64,000 nt of DNA from Trichinella spiralis (Eukaryota > Nematoda > Enoplea > Trichinellida > Trichinellidae), in contig CM012953.1 in the NCBI GenBank assembly GCA_000181795.3, forward strand, positions 3,991,923-4,055,922, in the 5' to 3' direction. Of the stretch, positions 48,395 through 60,814 are shown in pieces (within the stretch, counting starts at the first letter, position 1; every line of letters begins with the position of its first letter). A model generated the notes under the pieces. That model did no database searches. It was not told where the DNA came from and saw only the letters and a list, made by a program, of their open reading frames with translations. Both the position numbers and the translations under genes were made by a program.

Positions 48395-51118
48395 ATTTTT
48401 GAATGGATGTTGAAGAGCTGGCTGCTAACTTGGACGCTGACCAGTGGTGAACGAAAAGCAGTGCGGAAACGATCCAACCACGCTGACCGCTCAACGAGAA
48501 CAACAAGAATAACAACCGACGGCTAGGTCAACCGACATTGGCTGAATGACCTCTCGACGAGAAGCCTTATTTCTTTCTGCTATCTTCTTCTCTCTTGTTG
48601 CCTGCTCGCTTCAACAAGCCAGTCGAGTCGAAACTTAAAATTAACAAGCAATAAGCAAACAAACAAATAAACAAACAAACGAGATATCATAATAATAATA
48701 ATAATAATCGACGCTTGGATTCTCAGCAACAGAAATTATTATTATTATTATTAATAAACAAATATAAGTTTTAACGTTGGTATCTGTCAATGAATTAGCA
48801 TTGTTGTTGTTGGAAAGTAAAAAGAAAAGAACATTCTGAATCAGAAGATGCACGATGCTGGTCGGTTGAAGCAGAACAAGAAGACAAAACTGGGAAACGA
48901 CCGAAAGATTCCAACGTTGTTAATAGCGATGCTCTCAACTGGCGTTGACCTGAACCTGAATCTGCAATGGAAACTGGATTCGGCTGTTGCAGCGTTCAAG
49001 AAGCTGCCGTCATGATCATTTCAAACGGGCTTGGCCATCAAGCACACACAACATTTGCTTACTATACCAATCGAATAATGAAAAAGCTTATTCTTCTTCT
49101 TCTTCTTCTTCATGCACACATCCACCCACACACAAACAACATAACCGCCAATGCATAACTACATTCATTCACTTCATCATATTTGATTTAAATCAAACTA
49201 TATGTAAATTTATCATCTTAAATTAAAAGCAAATTTTCATTCAAAAAAAACAAACATTTTAACCAATCAACGAGCTCGATAAAAGCTTTTTCAAAAAAGG
49301 GAAGGGAGGTGGGGAGAGAAATTTCTTTGACAACTTGTCATCGTCTGTTGTTCGATCATCTCCCGACCAACCAACCAACCAACCAACCAACTAACCAACA
49401 CTGCGCTCCTTTACTCTTCCAAACGCTCACGAATTGATTATTTTTTTTCCACCAATTAAACAACAAATATTTGTTGTTGTATTTTATTCATTTTTTTACC
49501 TAATTATTCTTAATCTTATTGTAACTTTTTCATCTTTTCATTCTTTCACATTATTCATAATTTATTTTTATTTTTTTAAAAATATTCGCATTAATAATTT
49601 TAAAAAAAGATTTTTTTTAAAATCACATGTCAGAAAACTATTTAAAGAATTAATCTTCTATTTTCTATTCAACATTTCAAAACTTTTTCATACCTGCACG
49701 TCATTATTTGTCAACTTCAACAATTATTACGAATTGTACCGTTGTTTTCAATCTGGTGCAAATCGTTTTTTGATCGAAATATCAAAGTCGATGAATATCA
49801 ATTTCGAAGTAACAAAATAAACAACCAAACCTTCCTGATGGAACGTTGAATTTTGTCCAACAATTTATTGAAAAATGAGCAAATATTCTTTATCACATTT
49901 GCTGCACATACATCTTTTATAATAAGTAATGAAATGAATAATATTTCCTGTTTTTTTTCATTGCTTTTTATCTTTCTTTTTTCTTACTTTTTCGACCGTT
50001 AACCACAACGACCTCGACACAACGACCATCAAATAAACAATTGGAAACGATGAACAATTCTTGTTTGGAAAAGGAATTTGTGAAACTTATCAAAGTGTGA
50101 CGCTGAATAATTGCAATCAATCACCCACCATCTTCTATCTATTTGGGACTCTGCCGCATGTGAAAGTTGAAACAGAAAAAAAAACTATCAATCTTATCAT
50201 TCATTTAAACTATTCGAAAGTTCCGTCTTGATTTTGTCAACTTTATTCTGAGCAAAATAAACGAAAAACATTTCTATTCAAAAATTAACATAACATGAAA
50301 GCAGTTGAAAATGACGAATTTCTTTGTTCACCACATTTATAAGAAAATATTGTATTTTTTACAGAAAAATTTTTGTCAGTTTTATACAAAATTTAATAAT
50401 TAAGGAAAAAAAACTCATACTTTTATTGTCAATTACTGACAGTGAAAACATCCTCTGATCTAATTGACGTTAACGTTATTTCATCAAATAATAATTCAAT
50501 TCATTATTAATTTACAATTTCAAACATTTATATTATTATTATTATTATTCTTACGTATTCTTAAACCCTTTTCAAACATCATACAATCACCAGTTTCACT
50601 CGTTCACCAGCAAACACTTTCCGCATTGATCATTGAACACGTATATATTCCAATGAGATTGTTTTACAAATAATGCTTACATTGTATTTGTTTAATTACT
50701 CAGCTGTTGTTTATTTATCTCTTACATCGTGCATGTTTATTTCCATATCGTGATTCACTTGATACCAATTCTAATTTTTCACAACAGTCCAGGAAATAAA
50801 ATAAAAATACTTGAACATTACAAAATTTTACTGTTAATTTTAAACTGTTTATCTTTATTCATTTAACACATCGACTTTCATTTGATTACATAGAGATGAT
50901 CAAGAATTAATTAGTATATAATACAGTATATTAAAAAATAAATTTTTGACAGCTAGTATGAAAATTATGATGATGCTATAATTACGTCATTTGAGGCAAA
51001 TCGACGATAATCATTAACGAGTTTTTACATACAGTAGTTATCACTTCCAATTACAGGTCAGATTTGTGTATTAAATATTAATTAATTTCAATTAATTTCC
51101 AATTTTATATTAGCAAAA
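48395..51118. other. Spacer with many microsatellites
   Basis: Contains AAT/ATT runs at about 48689-48708 and 48737-48752, a CTT run at about 49091-49111, an AACC run at about 49364-49398 and an ATT run near 50530-50548. A GC-richer patch at 48840-49040 may be the 5' UTR or promoter of the minus-strand membrane protein. No exon is supported. Confidence 0.45.
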
Positions 51119-53207
51119 ATGACCAATGCTATGAAAATAGTCGGTAAGAAAATCAGCTGACGAAAATAATATACATTTTCAAAAGTGTATTGTTGCAGGC
51201 TCATCAGTTATTGTTGTTTTAATAGCTGGCTATATAGCACAAAAATATCTTCCCCCACCAAAGCCAGCAATTGTTGGAATCGATCTTGGCACAACTTTTT
51301 CTTGCGTTTCTGTATTTTACTCGGGTAAAGGAACTGTAGAAGTTATACCAGATGAAAAAGGAAGAAAGACAATTCCAAGTGTTGTGGCCATACCGTAAGT
51401 GTATTTTGCTCCAATGCTTACTGTGCATTTGAGTTTTATCAACCTCTGCACATTATTTAAATCTAGTTATTAATTAGCAGAATGCATATACAGAAAACGT
51501 TTATGGTAAATAATGGGCAGATAAGATTGTATACACTGAAAGATCATTTACTGCATCACATGTATTACTTTGCTCCAGTAAATAATGTTTAATAAGTAAT
51601 ATGACGTATCATATCAAGAAAATATATTTTCTTGAATAGCAGTTCTGTTTATATTAAAATTGTTTATGATTAAGATTTACATTTAATACTTTCCTCTGTA
51701 TCAAATGACGTCAAAAACAGTTTGTTGAAATAGTTACAAAATGATGAAGAAGCGACGAGCAAGGTTACTCTGGCACATTTTGGTACAGTAATTAATACAA
51801 TCAAGAATTAATTAATCATTTGTTATATATTTAAGTGAATTATTTGTAAAAATTGCACTTATTTGTACAGTTACAAAAAAGTTTGTTTTTGTTCAGGTCA
51901 AAAAATACCTACTTTGTTGGCTACAATGCGCTCGAATTATCCAATTATGATTCAAGCAGAGTTTTCTACGATGCGAAGCGCTTCATTGGTCAGCAATTCA
52001 CTGAAGCCAAATTCAATGTGGAGAAGCAACGATATCCGTTTAATGTAGTGAATAATTTTTTTTTCATTTTTTTTCAATGTTTTATTAAAAAAATAAATAA
52101 TAATAACAGCGATTATTGTCAGATGCGCCTTAATGGTACTGTAGCTGTATTTGAAGCCGGCCATGGTGCAGTCGCTGAACTGTACAAAGCGGAAGAGATA
52201 AGTTCGTTTGTTTTAAGTTATTTGAAAAAAATGGCCGAAAATTATCTGAAAGTGAATCGTGTACAAAGAGCAGTGATGTCGGTCCCAGCGGAATTTGATG
52301 AATTACAACGGAACGCGACAATCGAAGCAGCTCGACTGGCAGGTATTGAAGTGCTGAGGCTGATCAGCGAGCCAACAGCCGCCGCCCTTGCTTACGGTTT
52401 GCACAAGAAAGAAAACACCAGACATGTTGTTATTTTTGATTTGGGCGGTGGAACTTTGGACGTGTCCGTTCTCATTGTTCTCGGTGGCATGTTCATCACT
52501 CGAGCGATCGCCGGTTATATACATATATATATATATATATATATGCATACTCAATTGGGTTATTTAATTTAAAATTTTTTTTCTCTTTTACTTCTGGTTC
52601 AGGTCACAATCATCTCGGCGGTCAGGATTTCAATCACAGACTACTGCAGCATCTGATGCAAGTAGTCGAAGAGCAGCATGGTTTGCTGTTAACCGACGAA
52701 GACGATTTGCACAGTTTGAGATTGGCCGTTGAACAGGCGAAATTACAACTCACAAATGCAACCGAAACGCTTATTGAGATTCAGCTTAAATCACTTGCTG
52801 TAGGCAAAGAAAACCATCACCCCAACAGGCAGCAGCAGCAGCCCGTCACGTTCAGTTACCGGCTGACCAGAGATCTTTTCGAAAAGCTCAACCAGCAACT
52901 GTTCTTGAAGGTGCTGAAACCGATCGAAGCGGCTCTGGCCGATGCTAATATGAAAGCTGATGACGTTGACGAGGTGGTGATGGTCGGAGGCTCGACGAGA
53001 ATACCAAAAATCCGTCAAATTGTTTCCAGTTATTTCAACAAAAGTCTCAACTGTGAAATCGACCCAGAACTGGCAGTGGCGATTGGCGTTGGGGTGCAAG
53101 CTGGTGTGATGGCACAGGCGTGGCCGGTCCAAGTGTCCGCCACCGAGATACCGTTCAAGTCGAAAAAAATTCACATTTACGACGATGAATTCGACTTGAA
53201 ACAATAA
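51119..53207 (+). CDS. HSPA13: HSPA13/Stch-type HSP70 ATPase-domain protein
   Basis: Exons 51119..51143, 51199..51394, 51897..52047, 52123..52513 and 52603..53207 join in frame to 455 residues; human HSPA13 is 471. The N-terminus is a hydrophobic signal/anchor ([20 protein letters not shown]). The HSP70 nucleotide-binding domain follows: phosphate 1 loop [63 protein letters not shown], phosphate 2 [13 protein letters not shown] and [15 protein letters not shown]. It stops after [15 protein letters not shown], so the substrate-binding domain of ordinary HSP70s is absent, as expected for Stch. It is a microsomal/ER-associated ATPase in other animals. Intron 3 (52048..52122) is 75 bases and open in frame, so its retention would add 25 residues. 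Intron 4 holds a TA run. Confidence 0.93.
52523..52545. repeat. TA microsatellite in HSPA13 intron 4
   Basis: About ten TA units shortly after the donor at 52514. Confidence 0.85.
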
Positions 53208-53669
53208 AACAACAATTGATTCTCTTGTTTTAATTTTAATTTGTTGGTTCTCTGTCTGTCCTTCAGTGGTCAGAAAGCGCTGCCTGCATGCATCATTATT
53301 ACTTCTTCTGCACGCTCCGTCAGCCAATCGTTATTTTAACAATAAACAAATGGAACAAGTGCATGATTAGCTCGTCGGAGTGGGTGGGTATGGGATCGCC
53401 AAAAAAAACAAACAAACAATTAATTAATTAATTAAAATTTTAAAAGGGAAAAGAAAAAAGAACGGGAGACAACAGCAAGAGCCAGGAATGTTCTATATAT
53501 ATATATATATATAGACGAAGCGATACCACTGGATGAGCGCAAAAGCATAAATTATTAATAAAAATAATTTAAAATAAAAAAAAAGAAATTATGAAAAATA
53601 ACGCGCTTGTAAAAACTGTCGATAGTGACGCAAAAACCGGCAGCTTGATGAACAAAATATATACTGTTT
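53208..53669. other. Convergent spacer between HSPA13 and eRF1
   Basis: Holds both 3' UTRs. AATAAA occurs at about 53340 for the plus-strand gene, and a TA run lies at about 53495-53513. No coding content. Confidence 0.6.
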
Positions 53670-56117
53670 TCAATAATCATCCAGATCGAAATCTGCAATT
53701 CCGTCTTCGATGTCGTGCATTGCAAAATCAACTCGATACCGCAAAATACCTGAACAGAATGGAATAAAATAAAATCTCATTGAACACAAAAAAACACTAA
53801 AATTAAAAATATCCTCATACCTCCAATACCACCAAACCCTTTCACAAACTGGGCACCTTCTTGAGATTTATCGGTCACAATTTCAAGAGCAGCTCCGAAT
53901 GATTTATAATTGTTGGCTAACCATTCCAGCATCGACACTGAATCTACAAGCTCCAACTCTGCGCCGGTCTCTTTATCCGTAAAATGTTGCTTTTCCGTTT
54001 CCGCTGATGCACTGCAAAATATTACTTTTTCCTCTAACAAAATATACAACAACAAATCAAAAATACTGCCTACAACAGCACAACAACGCGTTACCAGCAG
54101 TTTGGGTGTTGCGTAGTGTATAACGGATAATATCTAAATTTTCCCAACATATCAACGTTTCAACGGCTCCCATTTCAAGCCCTCTTAACGTATCATCTAT
54201 ACCGTAGACGTATTTGCCAGTGTCTTGGGAAATTTCATCAAAATATTTCGAAATAAGCTTCTTCTCTTGAATAAATTTCACGTAATGCAAAGCATCGGCG
54301 CTCAGTTCAATTGCTTGGTTGAATCCATTTTCCCCACCATAGGATACATCGACAATTTTTAATATTTTCGCTTGCAAACGCTGAAATTAACAGTATTGCA
54401 AAACATTACAAAGCTGAAATTATACAAAACATCATCAATAGTAAGCAAATTGAGAAAAAGTATAATTTTTTCATCGATAATTCAATTAACGAGGTGTTCT
54501 GAGAAAAATTTCACCAATGAACAGCACAATGTCTAACCTGATCAAGCATATCTGACTGGCCGAGTTCGGATTTGAAATCAGCACTTCCGGCCAACACTAG
54601 GCCACTGATGTTAACCTTATCATTTGTTATGAACATCTGTACAGCAGTTTCGGCAACTTTACGAACGTAGTTATGCCTTTTTTCCAAACGTAACCGAGCG
54701 AACCTCAAAGCAGACTGACCACCACGGCCTTAAAAAAAGTTACCTATTCAAAATAGAACTTTCAACAACGCATTCTACTACAATCACAATAATCTGTTAG
54801 TAAAAGAAATAATAATTTTAATTTAAAAAAAATAAAGTAAAATCATTCATTTATCAGCCATGTTGAATGCTTCACTAAAATACAGTATTCCGTGTTAAAA
54901 ACAACGTCATTCGGGTCAATATGAATTGAGAACAAACTGAAAAATGTTTGAAATTTTAACTTACCATGCTTTTTTGGCAAGTCGACAGTAAATTTCAGCA
55001 AAACTTCCCTTGAACTTCCCTGCAATGTACCAAATAAGGCACCATTACCATCCATGACGATGAATCCAAATTTGTTGTCATCTGCTAACAACGCTTGCAG
55101 AGCTTCCGTGTGAAATTTATTGTCACACTGATACAGTGAGGTATTGATTGGTTTGAATGGTTCAAAATCAATATTCACTTTTTTCTCTTTTCCTTCATCG
55201 GTGACAATCGTTCCACAGTATATGACTAATCCGTTTGGAGGCACTGTTACGAAAACGGAAAAATCAACATCAAATCATTTACATTGAATGCGTTACCTTT
55301 GTTATACAGTTTTAACCTAGCTTGGACGGAAGTAAGAGCGCCAAGGACAGACAGTCGATTAACGCGAGATTTTATATTGCTCGCAGTACCATATTCATCG
55401 GCTAACATTTTACTAGCCCGTAGAATTTGATCTTTTGGGGGAATAATTAGAGAAATCATTGACGTACCATTACTAAAATAATAAAAACACTGCAAAATTT
55501 AGATAAACATCCATTACAGTTTTATGATTCATCATTTTATCTTGCGGAAGTATAGTTGCACTGATGCTATAAACCGTTTGCCATTACACAATCAATAATT
55601 TCTATGAAACGTTTTGTGTACAATTTAACAAAAAAATAAGAGTAACTATTCATATAATATTTTAAAAAAGAACTAAAAATGAAAAACAAATAAATAAGTG
55701 TACACACTTCAGTGAAACTACAAAAGCTTCATGATATAAAATAAAATTTATCAACAAACTGAATAAGTACAAAATGAATATACAATAATAATTTAACAAG
55801 AAAATTACCTTCAAATAAAAAACAATACAGCTATCAGTAAAATAATAAATCAAAGAATAATTTACAGTAAACACTTAATATATTCAGATAATATTTAGTT
55901 ACTGGACAGCTAAAAAATATAAAAAAGGCATTTACCTTCAAAACATGGAAAAATAAATAAATAAATAAATAACAGATAGCATTTGTATTACTGTTAATAA
56001 AAAAATTTATTACCCTCGAGCAGCTTCTAGACTTTTGATTAGCCTTTTAACCTTCCAAATTTCAACATTTCTATCCGCTGAGCTATCATCCAGTCCATTA
56101 CCACCAGACGAAGCCAT
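53670..56117 (-). CDS. ETF1: Eukaryotic peptide chain release factor 1
   Basis: Seven exons (56014..56117, 55297..55472, 54965..55243, 54538..54728, 54095..54380, 53821..54033, 53670..53749) join in frame to 442 residues; human eRF1 is 437. It recognises all three stop codons in the ribosomal A site and triggers peptide release. The stop-reading domain carries [19 protein letters not shown] and YQCDNKF. The catalytic GGQ follows in [20 protein letters not shown], and the intron falls just before it (HG|RGGQ). The C-terminal eRF3-binding domain shows [37 protein letters not shown] and the acidic end DFDLDDY. The exon 6 acceptor is placed at 54033 (TTGTTAG) because it restores EEKVIF before the conserved part; a nearer TTTTGCAG would break the frame. 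Identity is certain. Confidence 0.97.
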
Positions 56118-59100
56118 ATTACAAAGTCCTAAAATACTTCAATAAGAAAAACAAAAATCACAAGTTGAATTGATAAAGTAAAATTAAAGAAACTGAAAAC
56201 TGACAACCACAAAACTGACAAAACTAAAGAGCGACAACAACGCGACAACTATCAAAACGCAAAATACAGTACATTTAAGAAAATCATGTAACTTATTTAC
56301 TGTATATTTTGATTTGTCATACATTGCGCCCACACAAATGCATTGAAGTTATTACAGTTACAGTTGTTATATGTGCCGAAGTCATTTGTATAAAAATGAA
56401 AATTTATTTGATATTATGATAAACTGACATTCATTAAATATTGCAGTAGTAGCAAAAAGTAAAAATTAAAGGTGAATAAAAATAATATAAAATATACGTA
56501 TTGTAAAGCTGTTTACATATTGTCACATAAACAAAATACATTTTATTGAATTCAGTTATTTAGTATTTTATTAAAATGACAAAAATAAATAATTTTTTTT
56601 TCGCTTTCCATATCCAAACTAAACATATCTGTTCCATGTGAAGTGATACTTTTGTAAAATAATATTTTAATACTGGTTAAAGCACAATAAACAATTACAG
56701 TATTTTTTATAGATTCGATCTTTAATTGCACCTTTTACATCAATCTTGTTATGCGTGAAAACATAGTTCACATAAACACGGAAACGAAATACACAATGTA
56801 AATTAAGTAAAACAAACGTAGCAATTGTATTTTATTATTTACCACGCAGTTTAGTTAGCTTTTGAAACTATTTTAATCTTTTATTATTTTTATTTTTAAT
56901 GAAACATTTCAGAATATTTCTATATGTTGCTAAGAGGCAGCGTTGAAAATGACGGCAGCAAAAAAGGAAGATAATTTATAGTTTCAAATTTATTCCAGGA
57001 AAAAGGAAAATGAAAGACAAGAAGAGATCATAATTGGGTGAGTAGTAATAAATTGGAAAAAATTTTGCAGAGATGCTTTTTCTCTTTTTCACAGAACTGT
57101 TAAAATGATCGGCCAAAAAGCATAATTTATAGTCATAGATGTTTTATGAAATAAAACAAATCAGAAAAGATTTCATATTTGAATGAATGCATGTGAATTT
57201 TTGATTATTTTTAGTTTTTAAAAAAATTTTAAATATATTAAAAGTGCGCGTGGAATATTTCAAGCTGAAGTGACGTGCTGTTGTCATGTTGATCAGGTGT
57301 CGGCAATATATCAATCCAAAATCGTCTGATTTTGCGCACCTGTTGCTGCTGCTTTTACACGTAAGCAGAGATGCATTGGCAAAAACTGCTCGTCAAATTT
57401 GTCAGAAGTTTCTCAATTGCTTAGCAAAGAAAATGGAAAATCGTCGACAAAATGCAAATTACAAAGGACAGTTATTGAATAATTACAGTATTTCTTTTTC
57501 TTTATATTTTCATTTTGCTTGTAATTTGCTTGATGTAATTTCAGAACAGAATTTTGATGTGAAACAAAAAAGGGGAAATTTGAAATTACGTCTCTAATAA
57601 TGAATAGTTCATTTTTCCGCCGACATTGTTCACTCCCTTCGCAACTGTGCAAGAAAATTTCACTTTTCCATTTTACTATGTAAAAAAGTAGAATATTAAA
57701 AAAATCAAAAATTATATTATTCATTTACAAATTTCATCACTTTAATAGATAATTCGTTTTATAAAAGAGGAAAGTTGGAAAAACTTTTTTGCAAACACTG
57801 CTTATACTTGAAAATAAAGAGCAAGTAAGTTATGAAAAAAATTGATTATAAAATGTTCAAAGCAAAATGTTTCACAAATCAAAATTTGCTGCATATCAAA
57901 AAAAGCAGCAACATAAAAATGAAGAATCTTTTCATTTTTACAACTCATTTATAACATCAGCTAATTATTCAACAATGATCTATGTGAAAATTTGTAAATC
58001 ACCTGAAAGATTTTTATTTTCATCAACATTGCCTTTATCAAATAATAAACAGAGCATTGAACCTTATGTCAAACATTAATCTTCAGCTTTCAGTTATTTT
58101 TTAAACAAAAAATATGTTACACATGATTTTCATTTTTGTTAGCATGTGTTTTTCAATAGCATAATTTTCAAATTTGAAATATTTTTCCATTTAACTTAAA
58201 AAATATTAGTCATAATAATAATAATAATATGCATAAAGAAGATCTTTTTTCTATACCATAAATGACACTCATTATTATCAGCGTTTCAGTTTATAAATAA
58301 CAACAGCAATAATAATAAAGCTTTTGATTTTAATAATAACACCAAAACAAGTGCATATATGCACCAACAAGCATAAAGCTTACATTAAATGAAACGTGTA
58401 GTATTTGAAAGTTTGGATTAATTTAAAAGAAATTAATTACTGATTCAGCATTTTAGCAAATTATGCAAAAATACTCGTATGGCAATGCATAAAATTGATT
58501 TTGAAAATGAATTTCAAAATTGCACAAATAAAAATATGAATAACTATTGATAATATGAGTAGATCTATCAGCTAGCTAATGCCATGACGCAACTTTGCGA
58601 TTTGAAGCTGTTTGTTCAAACGTCATTTCAGAGACATTTTGATTGTAGATGTGGAAAAACAAAACAGAGAAGCACTTTTCAAGCATATCAAACATCAGTT
58701 CATTCTTAACAGCATGTAATTAAAGATTAATTTCAAATTTTCCAAAAGCACTTATTTGTGAGTTATTAAATTTTTGCTCAACCTGCCAACTCAAGATCAG
58801 TTTAATATTACAGTTGTGCTGAAATAATTTTTGCATTCTTTAACAATATACAACAGACAATATTTGCCATTGCAAATGTTTAAACATTCATTTTGCCATG
58901 AATATAACATGGTAAAGTTGTATTTCAATTAATTTAAAAAAATGTTACTATCGACACTATTGCTTTATTATTGAAAAATTATTTCCTCTTGCTTGTTTTA
59001 TATTAATGAACGTTTATTCTTTCGGTTTTGATCAATTTTTTTTGTTCACGCATGTTCATTTCACCTTTCTTTTATAACATATAATAAATTTGTTTCAAAA

Positions 59101-59330
59101 TGGAAATGAATGCTTACGAAAAATCATGATTAATTGCTTCTAACTTAATTGCTTATTTCCTTAATTTCAATTAAGGAATGAATTTATTCATAAAAAACTA
59201 TCTATATTGTTGTTATCATGTTTACAATGATGAAATAACCGATAATTGCATAGAAGTTGTTATTTGAGAAAAATTTCAATGCAAATCATTCAAAATAATA
59301 TAAATTTCATGCAACAGTAGCCTGCAATTT

Positions 59331-59412
59331 ATGACATATTAAGTGAAAACTTTAAAATATTAATTAGCAAAGATAAATCAAAATTTCACTTTAAACGGAA
59401 ATAATATTACAT
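59331..59412 (+). repeat. Dispersed repeat, left copy
   Basis: Starts ATGACATATTAAGTGAAA and includes ATTAGCAAAGATAAATCAAA, ending near GTTACAT/ATTACAT. A near-identical copy lies at 61500-61597. Confidence 0.8.
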
Positions 59413-60002
59413 GCTTCATTTCATGGATTTCAGTTTTTCTTGTAAAGATGAAACTGCTTCAATATTGTTTGCTAATGAGACCAAAAGTCAATAAATTTGA
59501 ATTGTAACAAAATAGATAATTTTTATTTGTTCCCTCCATTTAATTGCTTGTTATTGTTGAAAATATTATTTTGAAAATTTCAAAAAATTGTTTTGGCTTG
59601 TTTGTTCAACTTTCTTTGTATGTTAAGAATATTTTTGAAAAATTACGTTTCATATTCAATCAGAAATGCAGCAGTTGTAAAATATTAATGTTAACATCTT
59701 TATGAAGTGAAGAAATTTGAATTGATTTGATCTTATTTATTCATTTATTATTTATTTTTTGTTTGGAATTTTTTGGTTTTCTCGCAATGAAAGGCGTTTC
59801 ATCATTTTTTATTTAGCGTCAAACGCCACCGGTCAAAGTGATACAGATTGACAAGCAGATCAGATGGAAAGGAAATGCAAGATTTATCAAATGGTTCAGC
59901 AAAGTTGTTCATAAACAGCAGAGAAGATAAAAAAGAGCCTCAGCTAAATTGCATGCAGCAAAAAATGAAATATACCAAGAAAGAAAATAGAAGATGGGAG
60001 AC

Positions 60003-60058
60003 GGGGGAGAGAGGGAGAGAGAGAGGGAGAGGAAAGGGAGAGGGTGAGGGAAAAGGAA
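60003..60058 (+). repeat. GA-rich purine tract
   Basis: Almost unbroken G/A on the plus strand with GAGAGG and GGGAGA units. Confidence 0.85.
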
Positions 60059-60814
60059 CGCGAAATTTTACTTTGAAATTAATGAACGTTCCTCACGGTG
60101 TTCAGGTTGTTGATTGATTTGCACCAAAGTCGAGGCTCAGTGTATGTATGAATCGATGAACTCATATCGTTAATTAATGTTATCGGTAATCTGGATGGTT
60201 TGCGACTTTGCTGCCTGACCGCCACTACACGTTGCACAGTTGGTCCGTAATAAGCAGGTAGTTGTCGAAGATTGAATTTTATTATTTTTTTCACTCCACA
60301 GTCTGTATGTATGTACTTTTTCCCTTTTCTACCTCTGTGCACCTCTGTGGTAACCGAAATCAATTGTCCGCTGTTGTTGTTGACGGTGTTGGATGCAATT
60401 TTGCACATGTCTTCTTTCCTGTGAGCTGCAAGCGAAGCTGTTGCTTTCGAGATTTCAAAGCTCGTCGTCAGTGCGGCCAGTTGCGGCTTCTTTAGCCGCT
60501 ACGGCTAAAAGAACAATCGTCATATTGCTTCATCAAAACGCCCAGACAGATCGCATCCCGAAACAACGAAAGCTACTTTAAAAGTATCCAATTTCACTTT
60601 TCCACTATGCTCTTTGCAAAGTGATTCATTCATTCGTTCATCCATCCATTCATTTGAGCAATATGAAAAAACAGCATGCAACAACACTTGCAAGCGGTGT
60701 GGCGGAGAGAAACACTGCCGTTGAATTGTGCCCCGGTGCTGTCACAGGCTTGCTTGTCCCATCCAATTTATTCTCAATTTGATCATAGCTTGATTTGTTG
60801 ATTTCGTACAAAGC

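Larger units (their letters stand above)
56118..60814. other. Gene-poor spacer between eRF1 and the TPM-like gene
   Basis: The first few hundred bases should be the eRF1 promoter. The rest is AT-rich. It contains an AAT run near 58215-58228, one copy of a dispersed repeat at 59331-59412, and a purine tract of GAGAGG repeats at about 60003-60058. Open frames at 57286..57597 and 60079..60495 lack splice partners or recognisable motifs. Confidence 0.45.

Noticed and set aside
48092-48526. Open frame of 144 codons on plus
   Set aside because: It lies antisense to the membrane protein frame, is rich in Gly/Val/His from reading the complement of Pro/Thr/Met codons, and shows no domain.
49434-49820. 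128-codon plus frame rich in Phe/Ile
   Set aside because: Composition follows the local T-rich sequence; no start context, splice sites or domain.
52791-53327. 178-codon minus frame
   Set aside because: Antisense shadow of the last HSPA13 exon.
53785-54008. Use of the TTTTGCAG acceptor for eRF1 exon 6
   Set aside because: It would join out of frame; the upstream TTGTTAG acceptor at 54033 restores the family's EEEK segment in phase.
60079-60581. Frames on both strands near 60.1-60.6 kb
   Set aside because: Short, overlapping on opposite strands, no splice partner and no family; more likely a GC-richer non-coding region.
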